The translations under genes and the position numbers were made by a program. Of a DNA stretch of 64,000 bases, positions 28,384-37,620 are shown piece after piece. The stretch is from Moraxella caviae. GTDB lineage: Bacteria > Pseudomonadota > Gammaproteobacteria > Pseudomonadales > Moraxellaceae. The first letter of the stretch is position 1, and each line of letters opens with the position of its first letter. The DNA is taken from the NCBI RefSeq assembly GCF_002014985.1, contig NZ_MUXU01000027.1:10537-74536 (forward strand), read 5' to 3'. Below the pieces are notes generated by a model that made no database searches, had not been told where the DNA came from, and worked only from the letters and a program-made list of their open reading frames with translations.

Positions 28384-28412
28384 ATTGTAGCAAAAATTGG
28401 CGTAAATGGCAA
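28384..28412 (-). promoter_or_regulatory. tmRNA promoter
   Basis: On the minus strand TTGCCA (28412-28407), 17-bp spacer, TACAAT (28389-28384). Start predicted near 28377, leaving a leader of about 45 nt for RNase P removal. Confidence 0.8.
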
Positions 28413-28488
28413 GTAAACGACAAGCGATTGGCAAAATTGAGCGCCAAATCATCAATTTGCTCACGCTTGGCGTAAATTATAACACCTG

Positions 28489-29310
28489 TTACAACGCCTG
28501 TGCTTCGGTGCGTGCGCCTGTTTTGTCAATATAGTACACTTCATCGCCATCAACCACAAAGGCTGAGCCGTTGATAAAACTTGATGCCAAATCGTATTTG
28601 ATATCAATCACCACGTCGCCATTTTTATCAATAAAACCAAAGCGATACAGCGTGTCGCCAGCGTCATCGGTGCCGTACGCCTTACCAACGAGCGCAAGTC
28701 CTTCGGCAAAATCTTCTACATAATCAAACTTCGGGGCGATGGCGATTTTGCCTGATTTGTCCATAAATCCCCAAAGTTTGCCTTGGCGTACCGACACCAA
28801 GCCATTTTCAAACCAGTTGCCCGTCTCGGCGTGCGTGGGCTTGATGACGATTTTTCCTGATTTGTCAATGAAGCCGTAGCGTGAGTTTTGCATGATTTTG
28901 GCGCGGCCTTCCCAAAATCCCCAAGCGTCCGCAAATTGTGGCTTGATGGCGATGTTGCCGTCTGGGCGCAAGTAGCCGTATTTGCCGCCTTGTTTGATGA
29001 GCGCCATGCCGTCATCAAAGCCGTGCGCTTCTTCGTATTTGGCAGGAATTACCACGTCGCCATGTTTGTTGGCAAAGCCGTACAATTTGCCTTTGCGCAC
29101 CACGTTTAGCCCTTCGTTGTATTGGCAGTCGGCGGTCAGGCGGTCAAATTCGTAACCTTTTGGCAGCTTGATGTTCGCTTCGCACGCATCGCCTTGCCCC
29201 ACGTCTTCAATGTCGCCCAAAACGATGGTCTGCGTGTTTTGTGCGTGGGCGGATAGGGCGAAAGTCGCCATCGTCAATGCGCCAAGTGCCAGCTTACGAA
29301 TCGTTGTCAT
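28489..29310 (-). CDS. Exported WG-repeat protein
   Basis: 273 aa, AAGGA before ATG. A Sec signal peptide ends at AHA-Q (about residue 23) without a lipobox, so it is probably periplasmic or secreted. The mature part has at least five WG-type repeats of about 35 residues from about residue 70 to 250, for example KLYGFANKHGDVVIPAKYEE, KYGYLRPDGNIAIKPQF, RYGFIDKSGKIVIKPTH and KLWGFMDKSGKIAIAPKF. WG repeats form beta-rich propeller-like structures; the role of most is unknown. It is the only gene of its transcript, downstream of a 398-bp AT-rich spacer (29311-29708) with degenerate GTGCTAAAAATTGT repeats at about 29416-29460 and no gene. Confidence 0.88.
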   Translation of the reverse strand: MTTIRKLALGALTMATFALSAHAQNTQTIVLGDIEDVGQGDACEANIKLPKGYEFDRLTADCQYNEGLNVVRKGKLYGFANKHGDVVIPAKYEEAHGFDDGMALIKQGGKYGYLRPDGNIAIKPQFADAWGFWEGRAKIMQNSRYGFIDKSGKIVIKPTHAETGNWFENGLVSVRQGKLWGFMDKSGKIAIAPKFDYVEDFAEGLALVGKAYGTDDAGDTLYRFGFIDKNGDVVIDIKYDLASSFINGSAFVVDGDEVYYIDKTGARTEAQAL

Positions 29311-29708
29311 GATAAAATCCTTGTGTGTCTTAATTTTGATTTAAGTGTTTGAATTTGGGTGTCTTGATTTGTGATTTTGATTTGTGTATCAAAATAGTGG
29401 CAAATATGCCAACAGTTGTGCTAAAAAATTGTACCAAAAGCTGTGCTAAAAATTGTGTCAAGCAAGACAAGTTTAAGTGTTTAATTTTAACACGTTTTTT
29501 GTGGTCAATAAAAACTAAACCTGTGAGCAAATTTTGGCTTGATGGCGCATTAGTTTAGCATAAAAGCGTGTGCGACAAGTGTTTTGTTTGTTGATTTTTG
29601 TATGGCTTGGCTTTCAGGCGTGGTTGATTTTGGAAGTGGCTGTTTGGGCGCAGGCTGGGCGTGCTGCGTGCAAGCACTTGGCGGAGTTTTGCGCCAAATT
29701 TGTGGGAA

Positions 29709-31109
29709 TTATTCAGAAGGCTTTGGCGATGATTTAGCACGATAAGCGTGATTTAGGGCGTGCGCCGCCATTTCAAGAGCGGCAGGCTCACCATGCAGCG
29801 CAACGTGGCGAATCATCTTAGAAGGGGCGTGCGCCAGCGTCTGCGTGAGCTTGTGGGCAAATTCAGCCAGCACGGTTTTGCTGTCTGCGCCATCGTCAAG
29901 CGCAAGCATAGCTTCTTCCAGTAGGCGTGTTTTGTGCCACTGAGCGGTGCTGCGGTAAGCGGCAATCTGACTGCGCGCGGTCTGTACTTGTGCCTGATGC
30001 TCGATGTCCAGCACCAGCTGACTGATGAGAATCTCAGCTTCCACGGCGGCTTGTTTGCGCTCTTGTAAGTTGCCTGCGATGACGTGCTGCAAGTCGTCCA
30101 CCGAGTACAAATACACATCATCAAGCGTGCCTGCGCTCGGCTCAATGTCTCTAGGCACCGCCAGATCCACCATCAGCATGGGTTTGTTGCGGCGGCGTTT
30201 TAGGGCGGCTTTTGTCATGTCATAAGAAATCAGCGCCTGCATACTGCCGCTGCAGCTGCTCACCACGTCCGCTTGGTGCAGCACGTCGTCCAGTGCGCTC
30301 AGCCCCACCAAATCCACCGTCAATGGGCGATTTGCCTGCGCTGCCATCTCATGCAGTTCACGCGCCAGATTTTCGGCACGCTCACGGCTGCGATTGGCGA
30401 TGATGATGTGCTTCATGCCAAGTGCGGCAACGTTATGCGCCACCAAGCGGTTCATTTCGCCAGCCGCCACAAGTAAAAACGTCTGCTCGCTGGGTTCATC
30501 AAAGATTTGCGTTACCAGCTTGGCGGTGGCAAAACCAAGCGTAACCGCCTGCTGACCCACGCTGGTATCACGGCGCACGATGCGTGCTGCGGCAAAGACT
30601 TGCTGCGTCAGCCAGCCAAAATCACTGCTGATACCGCCATGCTCACGAGACAGCGCAACCGCTTGGCGAATTTGCCCCAAAATCTGTGGCTCGCCTAAAA
30701 TCATCGAATCCAAACCTGCCGCCACACGCAGCCAGTGATTCAGCGCACGCGCACGCTCATAAATGTACAAATATGGCGCAATTTCCGCAAAATTTACGCC
30801 CTTAAAATCAGCAAGCCACTGACAAACCTTGGCGATTTGTTCAGCGTAGACAAATTCATCGCCATCTGTGTGCGCATCTGTATTGGCAAGGGCAAGCAAG
30901 GCGTGCGCTTCGTCATTGCCTGCTGAATTTTTGTCATCAGCAATGCCGATGTACAGCTCGCTGCGATTACAAGTGGAAACGATGGTGCAGCCATCACTGA
31001 GTGCGCCAAGTTCGCCAATCGCCACAGGCAAATCCGCACCAAACGACAACTTCTCCCGCAATTCAACGGGAGCAGTTTTGTGATTGACACCGATGACTGC
31101 TAATTTCAT
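29709..31109 (-). CDS. hemA: Glutamyl-tRNA reductase
   Basis: First committed step of the C5 haem pathway: NADPH reduction of glutamyl-tRNA(Glu) to glutamate-1-semialdehyde. 466 aa from MKLAVIGVNHK. The catalytic cysteine is in IVSTCNRSELYIG (about 48), followed by the NADPH-binding glycine motif region (LLVAAGEMNRLVAHN) and the dimerisation helix at the end. Length is slightly above E. coli (418 aa) because of a longer C-terminus. It is divergent from the TPR/lolB/ispE cluster, the arrangement seen in pseudomonads and Acinetobacter. Start has only a weak Shine-Dalgarno site. Confidence 0.96.
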   Translation of the reverse strand: MKLAVIGVNHKTAPVELREKLSFGADLPVAIGELGALSDGCTIVSTCNRSELYIGIADDKNSAGNDEAHALLALANTDAHTDGDEFVYAEQIAKVCQWLADFKGVNFAEIAPYLYIYERARALNHWLRVAAGLDSMILGEPQILGQIRQAVALSREHGGISSDFGWLTQQVFAAARIVRRDTSVGQQAVTLGFATAKLVTQIFDEPSEQTFLLVAAGEMNRLVAHNVAALGMKHIIIANRSRERAENLARELHEMAAQANRPLTVDLVGLSALDDVLHQADVVSSCSGSMQALISYDMTKAALKRRRNKPMLMVDLAVPRDIEPSAGTLDDVYLYSVDDLQHVIAGNLQERKQAAVEAEILISQLVLDIEHQAQVQTARSQIAAYRSTAQWHKTRLLEEAMLALDDGADSKTVLAEFAHKLTQTLAHAPSKMIRHVALHGEPAALEMAAHALNHAYRAKSSPKPSE

Positions 31110-31318
31110 GGATTGACTTAAGCTAAAAATGGCTGAGAATAAATCGTGCATTATAGCATTTTTCTTGAAGTGATAACAGTAAAAGGCACAACATTCTTGT
31201 GAAAATTCTTTTAAAATCTACTTTTTGTATTTTTAAATGTTTAAAAATCCATCAGCAAACCGCAAAGAATAAGGCGCAGATTTTGGCACAAAGTTTGTGT
31301 AAATCTTATCAAAGAGCC

Positions 31319-31346
31319 TTGCGCTTTGGGATTTTCCTTTTATAAT
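31319..31346 (+). promoter_or_regulatory. Probable promoter of the TPR-protein gene
   Basis: TTGCGC (31319-31324), 16-bp spacer, TATAAT (31341-31346), about 184 nt before the TPR start. It lies in the 420-bp divergent spacer with hemA (31110-31529), which contains no other gene. Confidence 0.55.
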
Positions 31347-31529
31347 AGACAAATTTGGCTTAAAAATTTGCAAGCCTGCCTAAGTCGCCAAGTTTGCTGT
31401 TTGTTTGATGGGCAAGTCTTGGGCTTGGGTCTTAGAGTTGGGGCTTGTGTTTTGATAAATCAGCCCAACTTAACCTTTATAAACTTACTATTTTGCCGTT
31501 AAATCCAGCAAGTCATTAAACGCATTATC

Positions 31530-33638
31530 ATGATTTTAAAACCGCGCCACGCCAATCGCCATTTGGCATCGCAGCCGCACAAAAGTTTGCCAAATCGCTG
31601 GCAAAAACTGGGTGCGCTGGCAGCGGCGTGTGTGCTTGCTGTGCTGCCTGTGAATGCAAAAGCAGAATCGGTATTTGATCCGCTGCTGCGAATTTTGTTG
31701 CCGTTTTATCAGCCGAGCGACAAATCCACTCAAGATAATTCCGCCCAAAGCGATGATTCTGCCCAAGACGACAGCTTCACCCACGAAAACGAGCAAACTA
31801 CGCCAAACGCTCAGCACACGAACGATATACACGCTGACGAAGGCGATGACGCATGGTTTCAGCACGCAGATGATGGCAGCGATGATGCGTATTTGCCTGC
31901 CGATGGCATAGAAGCGGATACACCAAAAAAAGGCGTGATTCGCCATAACGAAGCGCAGGCAAAGCGTGTGGCGAGCGGTGAATTTGGCGTGGAAGATTTG
32001 CCAGATGAGCTGTTTGATGAGTTGATTGTGGCGTTTGACACCACGCCGATGATTGATTCGCCAGATTTAGAAGCACTGCTGTACGCTGAATTTGCCGCTG
32101 ATCGTGGCAATCCTGAGCAGGCGCTCACCATCTACAAGGCGGAATCTTTTAAACAAAACGCCACGCCAGTATTTGAGCGTGCGCTTGGTTTGTCCATAGA
32201 ATACGAAGAGCCAGCAGTGTCGCTTGCCTTTGCGACCGCTTGGCAAATGCGCAATCCAGAGCATATTCCTGCGTGGTTTTATGTTACGCATTTGGCGATT
32301 AAAGCAGGGGATTACGACCAAGCCGCCAAAATGCTGGCGATGATTTTACAGTACGATCCGCATTCGGATTTGTCGCAGATTTTCACAGGCATTTTGCCCA
32401 ATGCGCCAGCCGATCAGCGCGCGCTGTTTGTGGCGTTGCAGGACGTTGATGGTGCGGATAATGCTTCGGTGTCGGTGCTGCGAGCAGGTCTTTTAATGCG
32501 CCTAAGCGAGTATCAGGCGGCACTTTTGCACATCAATCACGCTTTGACGCTTGAGCCTGCCAATCTTGCGCTGATTAACCTAAAAATTGATATTTTACAA
32601 TCACTTGGCGATACTGATGCCCTGTGGCAATTTATCCACGCCAAGCGCAGCGAGCTGCCGCACGAGCATTCTTTGTATTTGTATGAAATCCGCACGCTCA
32701 TCAATCAAGGCGATCTGATGGGGGCGTGGCGCTTGCTCCAAGAAGCGCTGGCACACACCCAAAATGCCGATGTCATGCTGCTTGGCGGCCTAGTGGCGTT
32801 GGACGTGGGCGATTATCATGCCGCCATTGATTTGATGAAATCACTCACCCAAGTGCCAGAATTTCGCAGTCAGGCGCATTATTATTTGGGCATTGGCTAT
32901 GAGCGGCTGGGCGATTTGGCGCACGCACGCACGCATTATGAAAAAGTGGACGATTATGAGCATGTGCTGGACGCACGCACCAAAGTGGTGGGCTTTTATC
33001 TGCTGGAAAACCGCGTGGACGCTGCGATGGCGACCTTGGTGCGCCTGCGTGATGATTATGAAATGCTGGCGGCGGACAGTTATATTTTACAAGCGGAAAT
33101 TCACTTGCGCCAAAATGACAAAGAAGCCGCCAAGGATTTACTCACCGTTGCCACGCGCCAATATCCAGACGATGACCGCCTGCTGTACGCAAGCTTCCAG
33201 CTTTTAGAAAATGAGCTGACCGCTGATGAAAAACGCCAAGCGGTTGCCAAACTTTTGGAGCTGGACGGCTACAATCCACGCTATCAGCTGATGAACGCAC
33301 GCCTGATTTTGGCGGACAATCCAAACGATGCGCCTGCGCTTGCCACCGCCCAAAACATCAGCTTGATTGGCGTGGACGACCCTTTGTATGACAGCGCATT
33401 GCAGCTAGAATCGCTTGTGGTATTGTCCGAACACGCACTCAAGCAAGGCGATTATCAAGCGGTGATTGATATGCTGCAAATGCCTTATGACGTTGCACCA
33501 AGTGTACAAACAGGCGTGCTGCTGCTGCGTGCTTATCAGGGCTTGGGCGATGATGGCATGGTGGCTGAGCTGTTGGCGGATTTGCAAGCACGCTTTGGTA
33601 CAGCGCAAAGCACGCCAGTGCAAGGGCAAGGATTTTAA
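31530..33638 (+). CDS. Exported tetratricopeptide-repeat protein
   Basis: 702 aa. N-terminal basic stretch, then a hydrophobic signal (LGALAAACVLAVLPVNAKA) with likely cleavage near residue 45. Residues about 65-130 are very acidic and polar (Asp, Gln, Ser, His), probably disordered. From about residue 185 to the end helical TPR-like repeats dominate, e.g. ALLHINHALTLEPANLALI, MGAWRLLQEALAHTQNADV, YLGIGYERLGDLAHARTHYEKV. This is the conserved TPR gene that precedes lolB in many gammaproteobacteria, presumably acting in the periplasm or outer membrane. A terminator separates it from lolB. No Shine-Dalgarno site is obvious. Confidence 0.88.
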   Translation: MILKPRHANRHLASQPHKSLPNRWQKLGALAAACVLAVLPVNAKAESVFDPLLRILLPFYQPSDKSTQDNSAQSDDSAQDDSFTHENEQTTPNAQHTNDIHADEGDDAWFQHADDGSDDAYLPADGIEADTPKKGVIRHNEAQAKRVASGEFGVEDLPDELFDELIVAFDTTPMIDSPDLEALLYAEFAADRGNPEQALTIYKAESFKQNATPVFERALGLSIEYEEPAVSLAFATAWQMRNPEHIPAWFYVTHLAIKAGDYDQAAKMLAMILQYDPHSDLSQIFTGILPNAPADQRALFVALQDVDGADNASVSVLRAGLLMRLSEYQAALLHINHALTLEPANLALINLKIDILQSLGDTDALWQFIHAKRSELPHEHSLYLYEIRTLINQGDLMGAWRLLQEALAHTQNADVMLLGGLVALDVGDYHAAIDLMKSLTQVPEFRSQAHYYLGIGYERLGDLAHARTHYEKVDDYEHVLDARTKVVGFYLLENRVDAAMATLVRLRDDYEMLAADSYILQAEIHLRQNDKEAAKDLLTVATRQYPDDDRLLYASFQLLENELTADEKRQAVAKLLELDGYNPRYQLMNARLILADNPNDAPALATAQNISLIGVDDPLYDSALQLESLVVLSEHALKQGDYQAVIDMLQMPYDVAPSVQTGVLLLRAYQGLGDDGMVAELLADLQARFGTAQSTPVQGQGF

Positions 33639-33712
33639 ACGTGCAATTTTGATAAAAAACTGGCGAAAAACTGGCACAAAAATCAGAAATATCACACACA
33701 ACAAGCGCAAGA

Positions 33713-33733
33713 ATTTTGCGCTTTTTTTGTTTT
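33713..33733 (+). terminator. Terminator after the TPR gene
   Basis: AAGCGCAA (33713-33720) / TTGCGCTT (33726-33733) and a T7 tract. The remaining spacer to lolB (33734-34086) is AT-rich with no gene, and presumably holds the lolB-ispE promoter. Confidence 0.85.
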
Positions 33734-34086
33734 TAATGAATATAAAATTTAGCAAAATTGACAAGGCTTGTCAGATAAGCGTTTGGCTAAGCATTTGACG
33801 AGCGAAACGACTTTCTTTCGTATTGGCTACATTTTTTGGCTTTATTTTTTTGGTGGGGCGTGGTAAATTGGCAGGCAAGCAGATTTATCGGCTGGTTTAT
33901 AACCGATTGGCAAGCAAATTGTCGGTAAATTATCGGCACGCCATCAGTGAATTGTCGGCAAGTCTTGGCAAGTTTGGCAAAAGTTGGCGTACGTTTTATG
34001 TTGCTGTCAAGTTTTGCTATAAATTTTTACCATCAAGTTTTTTATCATTAAATTGTTATAACCAAAAATTCATCAAAGTTTATCTT

Positions 34087-34695
34087 ATGGCACGTTTTTT
34101 TAAGTTTTCTAGTCAGCGCACGCTTGTGCGTTCGTCCGTTTTTGCTGTGGCGATGGTGGCGTTGGCAGGCTGTCAGACCACTCAAAGCGTCAAGCCTGCC
34201 GTGAGTGCAGCTGCCACCGCCAATGCGCCTATCGCCTTTAATATCACAGGCAAAATCGGCATTACCAGCGTGTCTGAAGCAGGCAAGCAGGCGGGCAGTG
34301 CTTTTTATGCATGGGGACAGCAGGGCGAGCGTTTCGCCATTGATTTGACAGGCGCGCTAGGACTTGGCGCAACGAGCATCCGCTACGATGGGCAAACGGC
34401 TGTGCTAAGCAGCGAGCGCACAGGCGAAATCAGTGCAGACAGCCCAGAACGCTTACTTTTGGCAGCGACAGGCTGGCAAGCGCCCATCAGCCAGCTGCCT
34501 TATTGGGTGCTGGGACGCAGCGCACCGTCTGATGACGCACGCAGCACGGACGAGTCGGCACGTCTTGCCACTGCCAAAAATGGTGCGTGGACGGCGCAAT
34601 TTGACTACCGCACCAACGAAACCCAGCCGTATCGCTTGCGCATTACGCATGACGATGGCTCGCGTGTGGTGATGACCATCAATCATACGCCTTAG
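34087..34695 (+). CDS. lolB: Outer membrane lipoprotein receptor LolB
   Basis: Accepts lipoproteins from LolA and inserts them into the outer membrane. The start MARFFKFSSQRTL (34087) gives 202 aa, in line with E. coli LolB (207 aa). Lipobox LAGC (Cys about 24). The mature domain opens with FNITGKIGITS, followed by FYAWGQQGERFAIDLTGALGLG, the beta-barrel half typical of LolA/LolB, and the hydrophobic loop region LPYWVLGR. Two genes downstream are ispE and tRNA-Gln, a conserved neighbourhood that supports the assignment. Stop is TAG. ispE begins 54 bp later. Confidence 0.93.
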   Translation: MARFFKFSSQRTLVRSSVFAVAMVALAGCQTTQSVKPAVSAAATANAPIAFNITGKIGITSVSEAGKQAGSAFYAWGQQGERFAIDLTGALGLGATSIRYDGQTAVLSSERTGEISADSPERLLLAATGWQAPISQLPYWVLGRSAPSDDARSTDESARLATAKNGAWTAQFDYRTNETQPYRLRITHDDGSRVVMTINHTP

Positions 34696-34749
34696 CTGCA
34701 AGCCTTTTGTCGCTCATTTCATCGCTTATTATCTAAATAAAGGTGCGCC

Positions 34750-35667
34750 ATGCAGACTCTTTCGCTTTTTTCACCTGCCAAGATTAACCTGTTTTTACAC
34801 ATCACAGGGCAGCGTGATGACGGCTATCATAATTTACAAAGCGTGTTTCGTGCGCTTAATTTTGGCGATGAGCTAGAGTTTACGCTACTCTCTGCCAGCG
34901 ATGATGTGCCGCTTGTAACGCTGATTGGTGCTGATGGCTTGACCGAGACGGCGGCGGACAATTTGATTGTCAAGGCGGCGGCATTGCTTGCCGATAACTA
35001 CCCAAAAGCTGCCAAGCCTGTTACCATCACGCTAAATAAGCGCATTCCGACTGGTGCAGGGCTGGGTGGCGGCTCTAGCAACTGCGCTGCTACGCTTGTG
35101 GCGCTTAATGTGCTGTGGGAGCTGGATTTGCCGCTTGATGAGCTGCTTTTATTGGCGGCGGCTTTGGGGGCTGACGTACCGTTTTTTGTGTTTGCGCAGT
35201 GCCAGCACCCTGACGCCATCGCCACGGGCATTGGCGAGCAGCTTACTGAAATCACGCTGCCTGATTGTGATTATTTGCTGCTTTTGCCAGAAGTGCATTT
35301 GGCGACCGCTGAGCTGTTTTGTGATTTAAATTTGCGCAAAGATGCGCCCATCATTGATGATTTGCCTGCGCAAGTGTCTGATTTTGCTGAACAATTTAAT
35401 CCACCGTTTCATAATGCCTTTGAGCCGATTGCCACCGCTTATGCACCAGATGTGGCGGCAGCGCTCAATTACCTGCGCACGCTTGAGCCTGCAGCGGGCG
35501 GTGTGGCACGCATGACAGGGACGGGCAGTGCGGTGTATTTGCCGATTGTGGCGAGCGTGGACGCAGACACTCGCCAAGCGTGGCTTGAGCGTGCGCCAAG
35601 CCGTGCGTTCATCGTCTCAAATCTAAAAACTGCCGAGCCAAACGCAGCCGATGTGGCGGATAAATAA
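34750..35667 (+). CDS. ispE: 4-diphosphocytidyl-2-C-methyl-D-erythritol kinase
   Basis: MEP (non-mevalonate) isoprenoid pathway, ATP-dependent phosphorylation of CDP-methylerythritol. 305 aa, AAGG upstream of ATG. GHMP kinase features: SPAKINLFLHITGQRDDGYH (substrate Lys/His and Asp regions), the ATP loop PTGAGLGGGSSNCAATL (about 100-116), and RMTGTGSAVYL near the C-terminus. Co-transcribed with lolB (54-bp gap). The gene ends in TAA; reading past it gives about 20 codons to a TAG, useful if the suppressor-like tRNA is tested. Confidence 0.96.
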   Translation: MQTLSLFSPAKINLFLHITGQRDDGYHNLQSVFRALNFGDELEFTLLSASDDVPLVTLIGADGLTETAADNLIVKAAALLADNYPKAAKPVTITLNKRIPTGAGLGGGSSNCAATLVALNVLWELDLPLDELLLLAAALGADVPFFVFAQCQHPDAIATGIGEQLTEITLPDCDYLLLLPEVHLATAELFCDLNLRKDAPIIDDLPAQVSDFAEQFNPPFHNAFEPIATAYAPDVAAALNYLRTLEPAAGGVARMTGTGSAVYLPIVASVDADTRQAWLERAPSRAFIVSNLKTAEPNAADVADK

Positions 35668-35782
35668 GCAAATTTTGAGGGCGATTTACCCAATAAACTT
35701 GCCAAAATCCGCCAAAATCCGCTAAAAAATTAGTAAATTGACTAAAAATTACTAAAATTTAGCAAAAAGTGATAAAAAACAC

Positions 35783-35810
35783 TTGCAACTTTTAAAAATA
35801 TCGGTATAAT
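35783..35810 (+). promoter_or_regulatory. Promoter of the upstream (UUA) tRNA
   Basis: TTGCAA (35783-35788), 16-bp spacer, TATAAT (35805-35810), then GGCGAGCC; identical to the promoter of the second copy, so the variant tRNA has an intact promoter. Confidence 0.88.
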
Positions 35811-35823
35811 GGCGAGCCTATAA

Positions 35824-35899
35824 AGGGGTATCGCCAAGTTGGTAAGGCATCAGGTTTTAATCCTGACATTCGTTGGTTCGAGTCCAGCTACCCCTGCCA
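35824..35899 (+). tRNA. tRNA-Gln variant with anticodon UUA (ochre-suppressor-like)
   Basis: 76 nt with encoded CCA. Acceptor AGGGGTA/TACCCCT, D-arm, anticodon stem TCAGG/CCTGA, loop TTTTAAT, T-arm GTTGG-TTCGAGT-CCAGC. The stem fixes the loop register, so the anticodon is TTA (35857-35859), which pairs with UAA. The neighbouring copy has TTG. This is the same single change that converts E. coli tRNA-Gln into the ochre suppressor supB (established knowledge). All other tRNA positions match the normal copy, so GlnRS charging, though reduced, is plausible. Confidence 0.93.
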
Positions 35900-35937
35900 T
35901 ATTATTAGTGTTAAGCTCCATTCACTAAAAGCAATCA

Positions 35938-35966
35938 AGCCAGCCGTTAAGGTTGGCTTTTTTGTT
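35938..35966 (+). terminator. Terminator of the UUA tRNA
   Basis: AAGCCAGCC / GGTTGGCTT stem (one G-T pair, 5-nt loop) followed by T6; the same hairpin follows the second copy. Confidence 0.85.
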
Positions 35967-36122
35967 TGCGTGATTGTGTGTGCGGTTATGTCGCTGTTTT
36001 GTTTTCGTGGTTGCGTGGCGTAAGTTTTTAGCTCTTTGGGAGAATTTGTGTGATTTTAAGAAAATTTACGGCAAGTTTTTGCTCATCTTGATTGAAAATC
36101 ACAAAAAAACTTGAAAAAACAC

Positions 36123-36150
36123 TTGCAACTTTTAAAAATATCGGTATAAT
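36123..36150 (+). promoter_or_regulatory. Promoter of tRNA-Gln (UUG)
   Basis: TTGCAA (36123-36128), 16-bp spacer, TATAAT (36145-36150). Confidence 0.88.
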
Positions 36151-36163
36151 GGCGAGCCTATAA

Positions 36164-36239
36164 AGGGGTATCGCCAAGTTGGTAAGGCATCAGGTTTTGA
36201 TCCTGACATTCGTTGGTTCGAGTCCAGCTACCCCTGCCA
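36164..36239 (+). tRNA. tRNA-Gln (UUG)
   Basis: Normal glutamine tRNA, 76 nt including CCA; anticodon TTG at 36197-36199 in loop TTTTGAT. Location between ispE and prs is the conserved one in related genera. It allows the upstream copy to change without loss of CAA decoding. Confidence 0.97.
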
Positions 36240-36277
36240 TATTATTAGTGTTAAGCTCCATTCACTAAAAGCAATCA

Positions 36278-36306
36278 AGCCAGCCGTCAAGGTTGGCTTT
36301 TTTGTT
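36278..36306 (+). terminator. Terminator of tRNA-Gln (UUG)
   Basis: AAGCCAGCC / GGTTGGCTT with loop GTCAA, then T6. Confidence 0.85.
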
Positions 36307-36451
36307 ATCTTGACTTGCCAAAAACACAGAAATTCTTTGATAAAATTACTGCAAAATTTGCGCAAAAATGCTAAAATAGTTAGGCAATGCAACTTTTCGC
36401 GAACGCTACCACCACCGTAGCACCGCCCGCTTGACTATATAGGATTCTTTT

Positions 36452-37408
36452 ATGTCATCATATATGGCTGTCTTTTCAGGCACAGCAAACCCACAGCTTG
36501 CGCAAACCGTCGCTGACAATCTGCACATTCCCCTTGGCAAAGCCGACATCACACGTTTTTCTGATGGTGAAATCGCCATTGAAATCAAAGAAAACGTGCG
36601 TGGCAAAGACGTTTTTATCCTACAACCAACGTGCGTACCAACCAACGACAACCTGATGGAAATCGTACTGATGGCAGACGCATTGCGCCGCTCTAGCGCA
36701 GGGCGTATCACGGCAGTGATTCCGTATTTTGGTTATGCACGCCAAGACCGCCGCCCACGTTCGGCGCGTGTGCCGATTTCTGCCAAAGTGGTGGCGGATA
36801 TGCTGTCAATCGCGGGCATTGACCGTGTGATGGTGGTGGATTTGCACGCTGACCAAATCCAAGGTTTCTTTGATGTGCCAGTAGACAATCTGTACGGCAC
36901 GCCTGTTTTGCTGCGTGATTTGAAACAAAAAAATTACGAAAACCTAATGGTGGTATCGCCTGACGTGGGCGGCGTGGTGCGCGCTCGCGCCATGGCAAAA
37001 CTTTTGGGCGACGCTGACCTTGCCATCATTGACAAGCGCCGCGCTCGTGCCAACGAATCGCAAGTCATGCACATCATCGGCGATGTCGCAGGGCGTGAGT
37101 GCGTGATTGTAGACGACATCGTGGACACCGCAGGCACGCTGTGTAAAGCCGCCCAAGCCCTAAAAGACAACGGCGCAAAACGTGTGGTGGGCTACATCAC
37201 GCACCCAGTGCTGTCTGGCAAGGCGATTGAGACCATCAGCGGCTCTGCGCTTGATGAGCTTGTGGTTACAGACACCATTCCTTTGTCAGAAGCTGCGAAG
37301 GCTTGCCCAAACATTCGCCAAATCACCATCGCACCGATGATTGCTGAAGCGCTGCGCCGTATCAACAACGAAGAATCAATCAGTGCCATGTTTGATTATG
37401 AAGTGTGA
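36452..37408 (+). CDS. prs: Ribose-phosphate pyrophosphokinase (PRPP synthetase)
   Basis: Makes PRPP from ribose 5-phosphate and ATP for nucleotide, His and Trp synthesis. 318 aa, AGGA upstream of ATG. Signatures: [26 protein letters not shown], the divalent-cation site [20 protein letters not shown] (about 130-149), the flexible loop and the PRPP-binding [17 protein letters not shown] (about 220). Length agrees with E. coli Prs (315 aa). Preceded by tRNA-Gln and followed by a GC-rich terminator. Confidence 0.97.
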   Translation: MSSYMAVFSGTANPQLAQTVADNLHIPLGKADITRFSDGEIAIEIKENVRGKDVFILQPTCVPTNDNLMEIVLMADALRRSSAGRITAVIPYFGYARQDRRPRSARVPISAKVVADMLSIAGIDRVMVVDLHADQIQGFFDVPVDNLYGTPVLLRDLKQKNYENLMVVSPDVGGVVRARAMAKLLGDADLAIIDKRRARANESQVMHIIGDVAGRECVIVDDIVDTAGTLCKAAQALKDNGAKRVVGYITHPVLSGKAIETISGSALDELVVTDTIPLSEAAKACPNIRQITIAPMIAEALRRINNEESISAMFDYEV

Positions 37409-37453
37409 TTAAACTTGCTGCTTGCAATGTTTGGCAATGCAAGTTTAGTCATA

Positions 37454-37477
37454 AAAGCCCGTCTGCGGACGGGCTTT
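37454..37477 (+). terminator. prs terminator
   Basis: AAAGCCCGTC (37454-37463) / GACGGGCTTT (37468-37477), TGCG loop, T5 tract. Confidence 0.93.
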
Positions 37478-37620
37478 TTGTTGGGTTGGTGATTTTTTAG
37501 TAGGCGAAATTTAGTGTTTAAAATGGGGTTTGTTGCTTGGAATGTTGGGTTGTGCCGTTGCTAATTCAACTTACAAATCTACCAATCAAACCGATTTATG
37601 ATTTGGGTTCAATGACGATG

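Larger units (their letters stand above)
35774..35966 (+). repeat. tRNA-Gln cassette duplication, upstream copy
   Basis: A 193-bp unit identical to 36114-36306 apart from two bases: A instead of G at 35859 (tRNA anticodon) and T instead of C at 35948 (terminator loop). It includes promoter, tRNA, and terminator, so the whole transcription unit was duplicated. The 147 bp between copies are unrelated AT-rich sequence. Confidence 0.95.
36114..36306 (+). repeat. tRNA-Gln cassette duplication, downstream copy
   Basis: Second 193-bp unit of the pair; starts AAAAAACACTTGCAACT and ends GGCTTTTTTGTT. Confidence 0.95.

Noticed and set aside
28206-28412. 68-residue open reading frame on the minus strand
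   Set aside because: It lies across the tmRNA and its promoter; the last ten residues are simply the tmRNA tag.
35824-35899. tRNA-Leu with anticodon TAA
   Set aside because: TAA can be read if the loop is shifted by one, but the anticodon stem TCAGG/CCTGA fixes a 7-nt loop TTTTAAT whose positions 34-36 are TTA, and the body is identical to tRNA-Gln without the long variable arm of tRNA-Leu.
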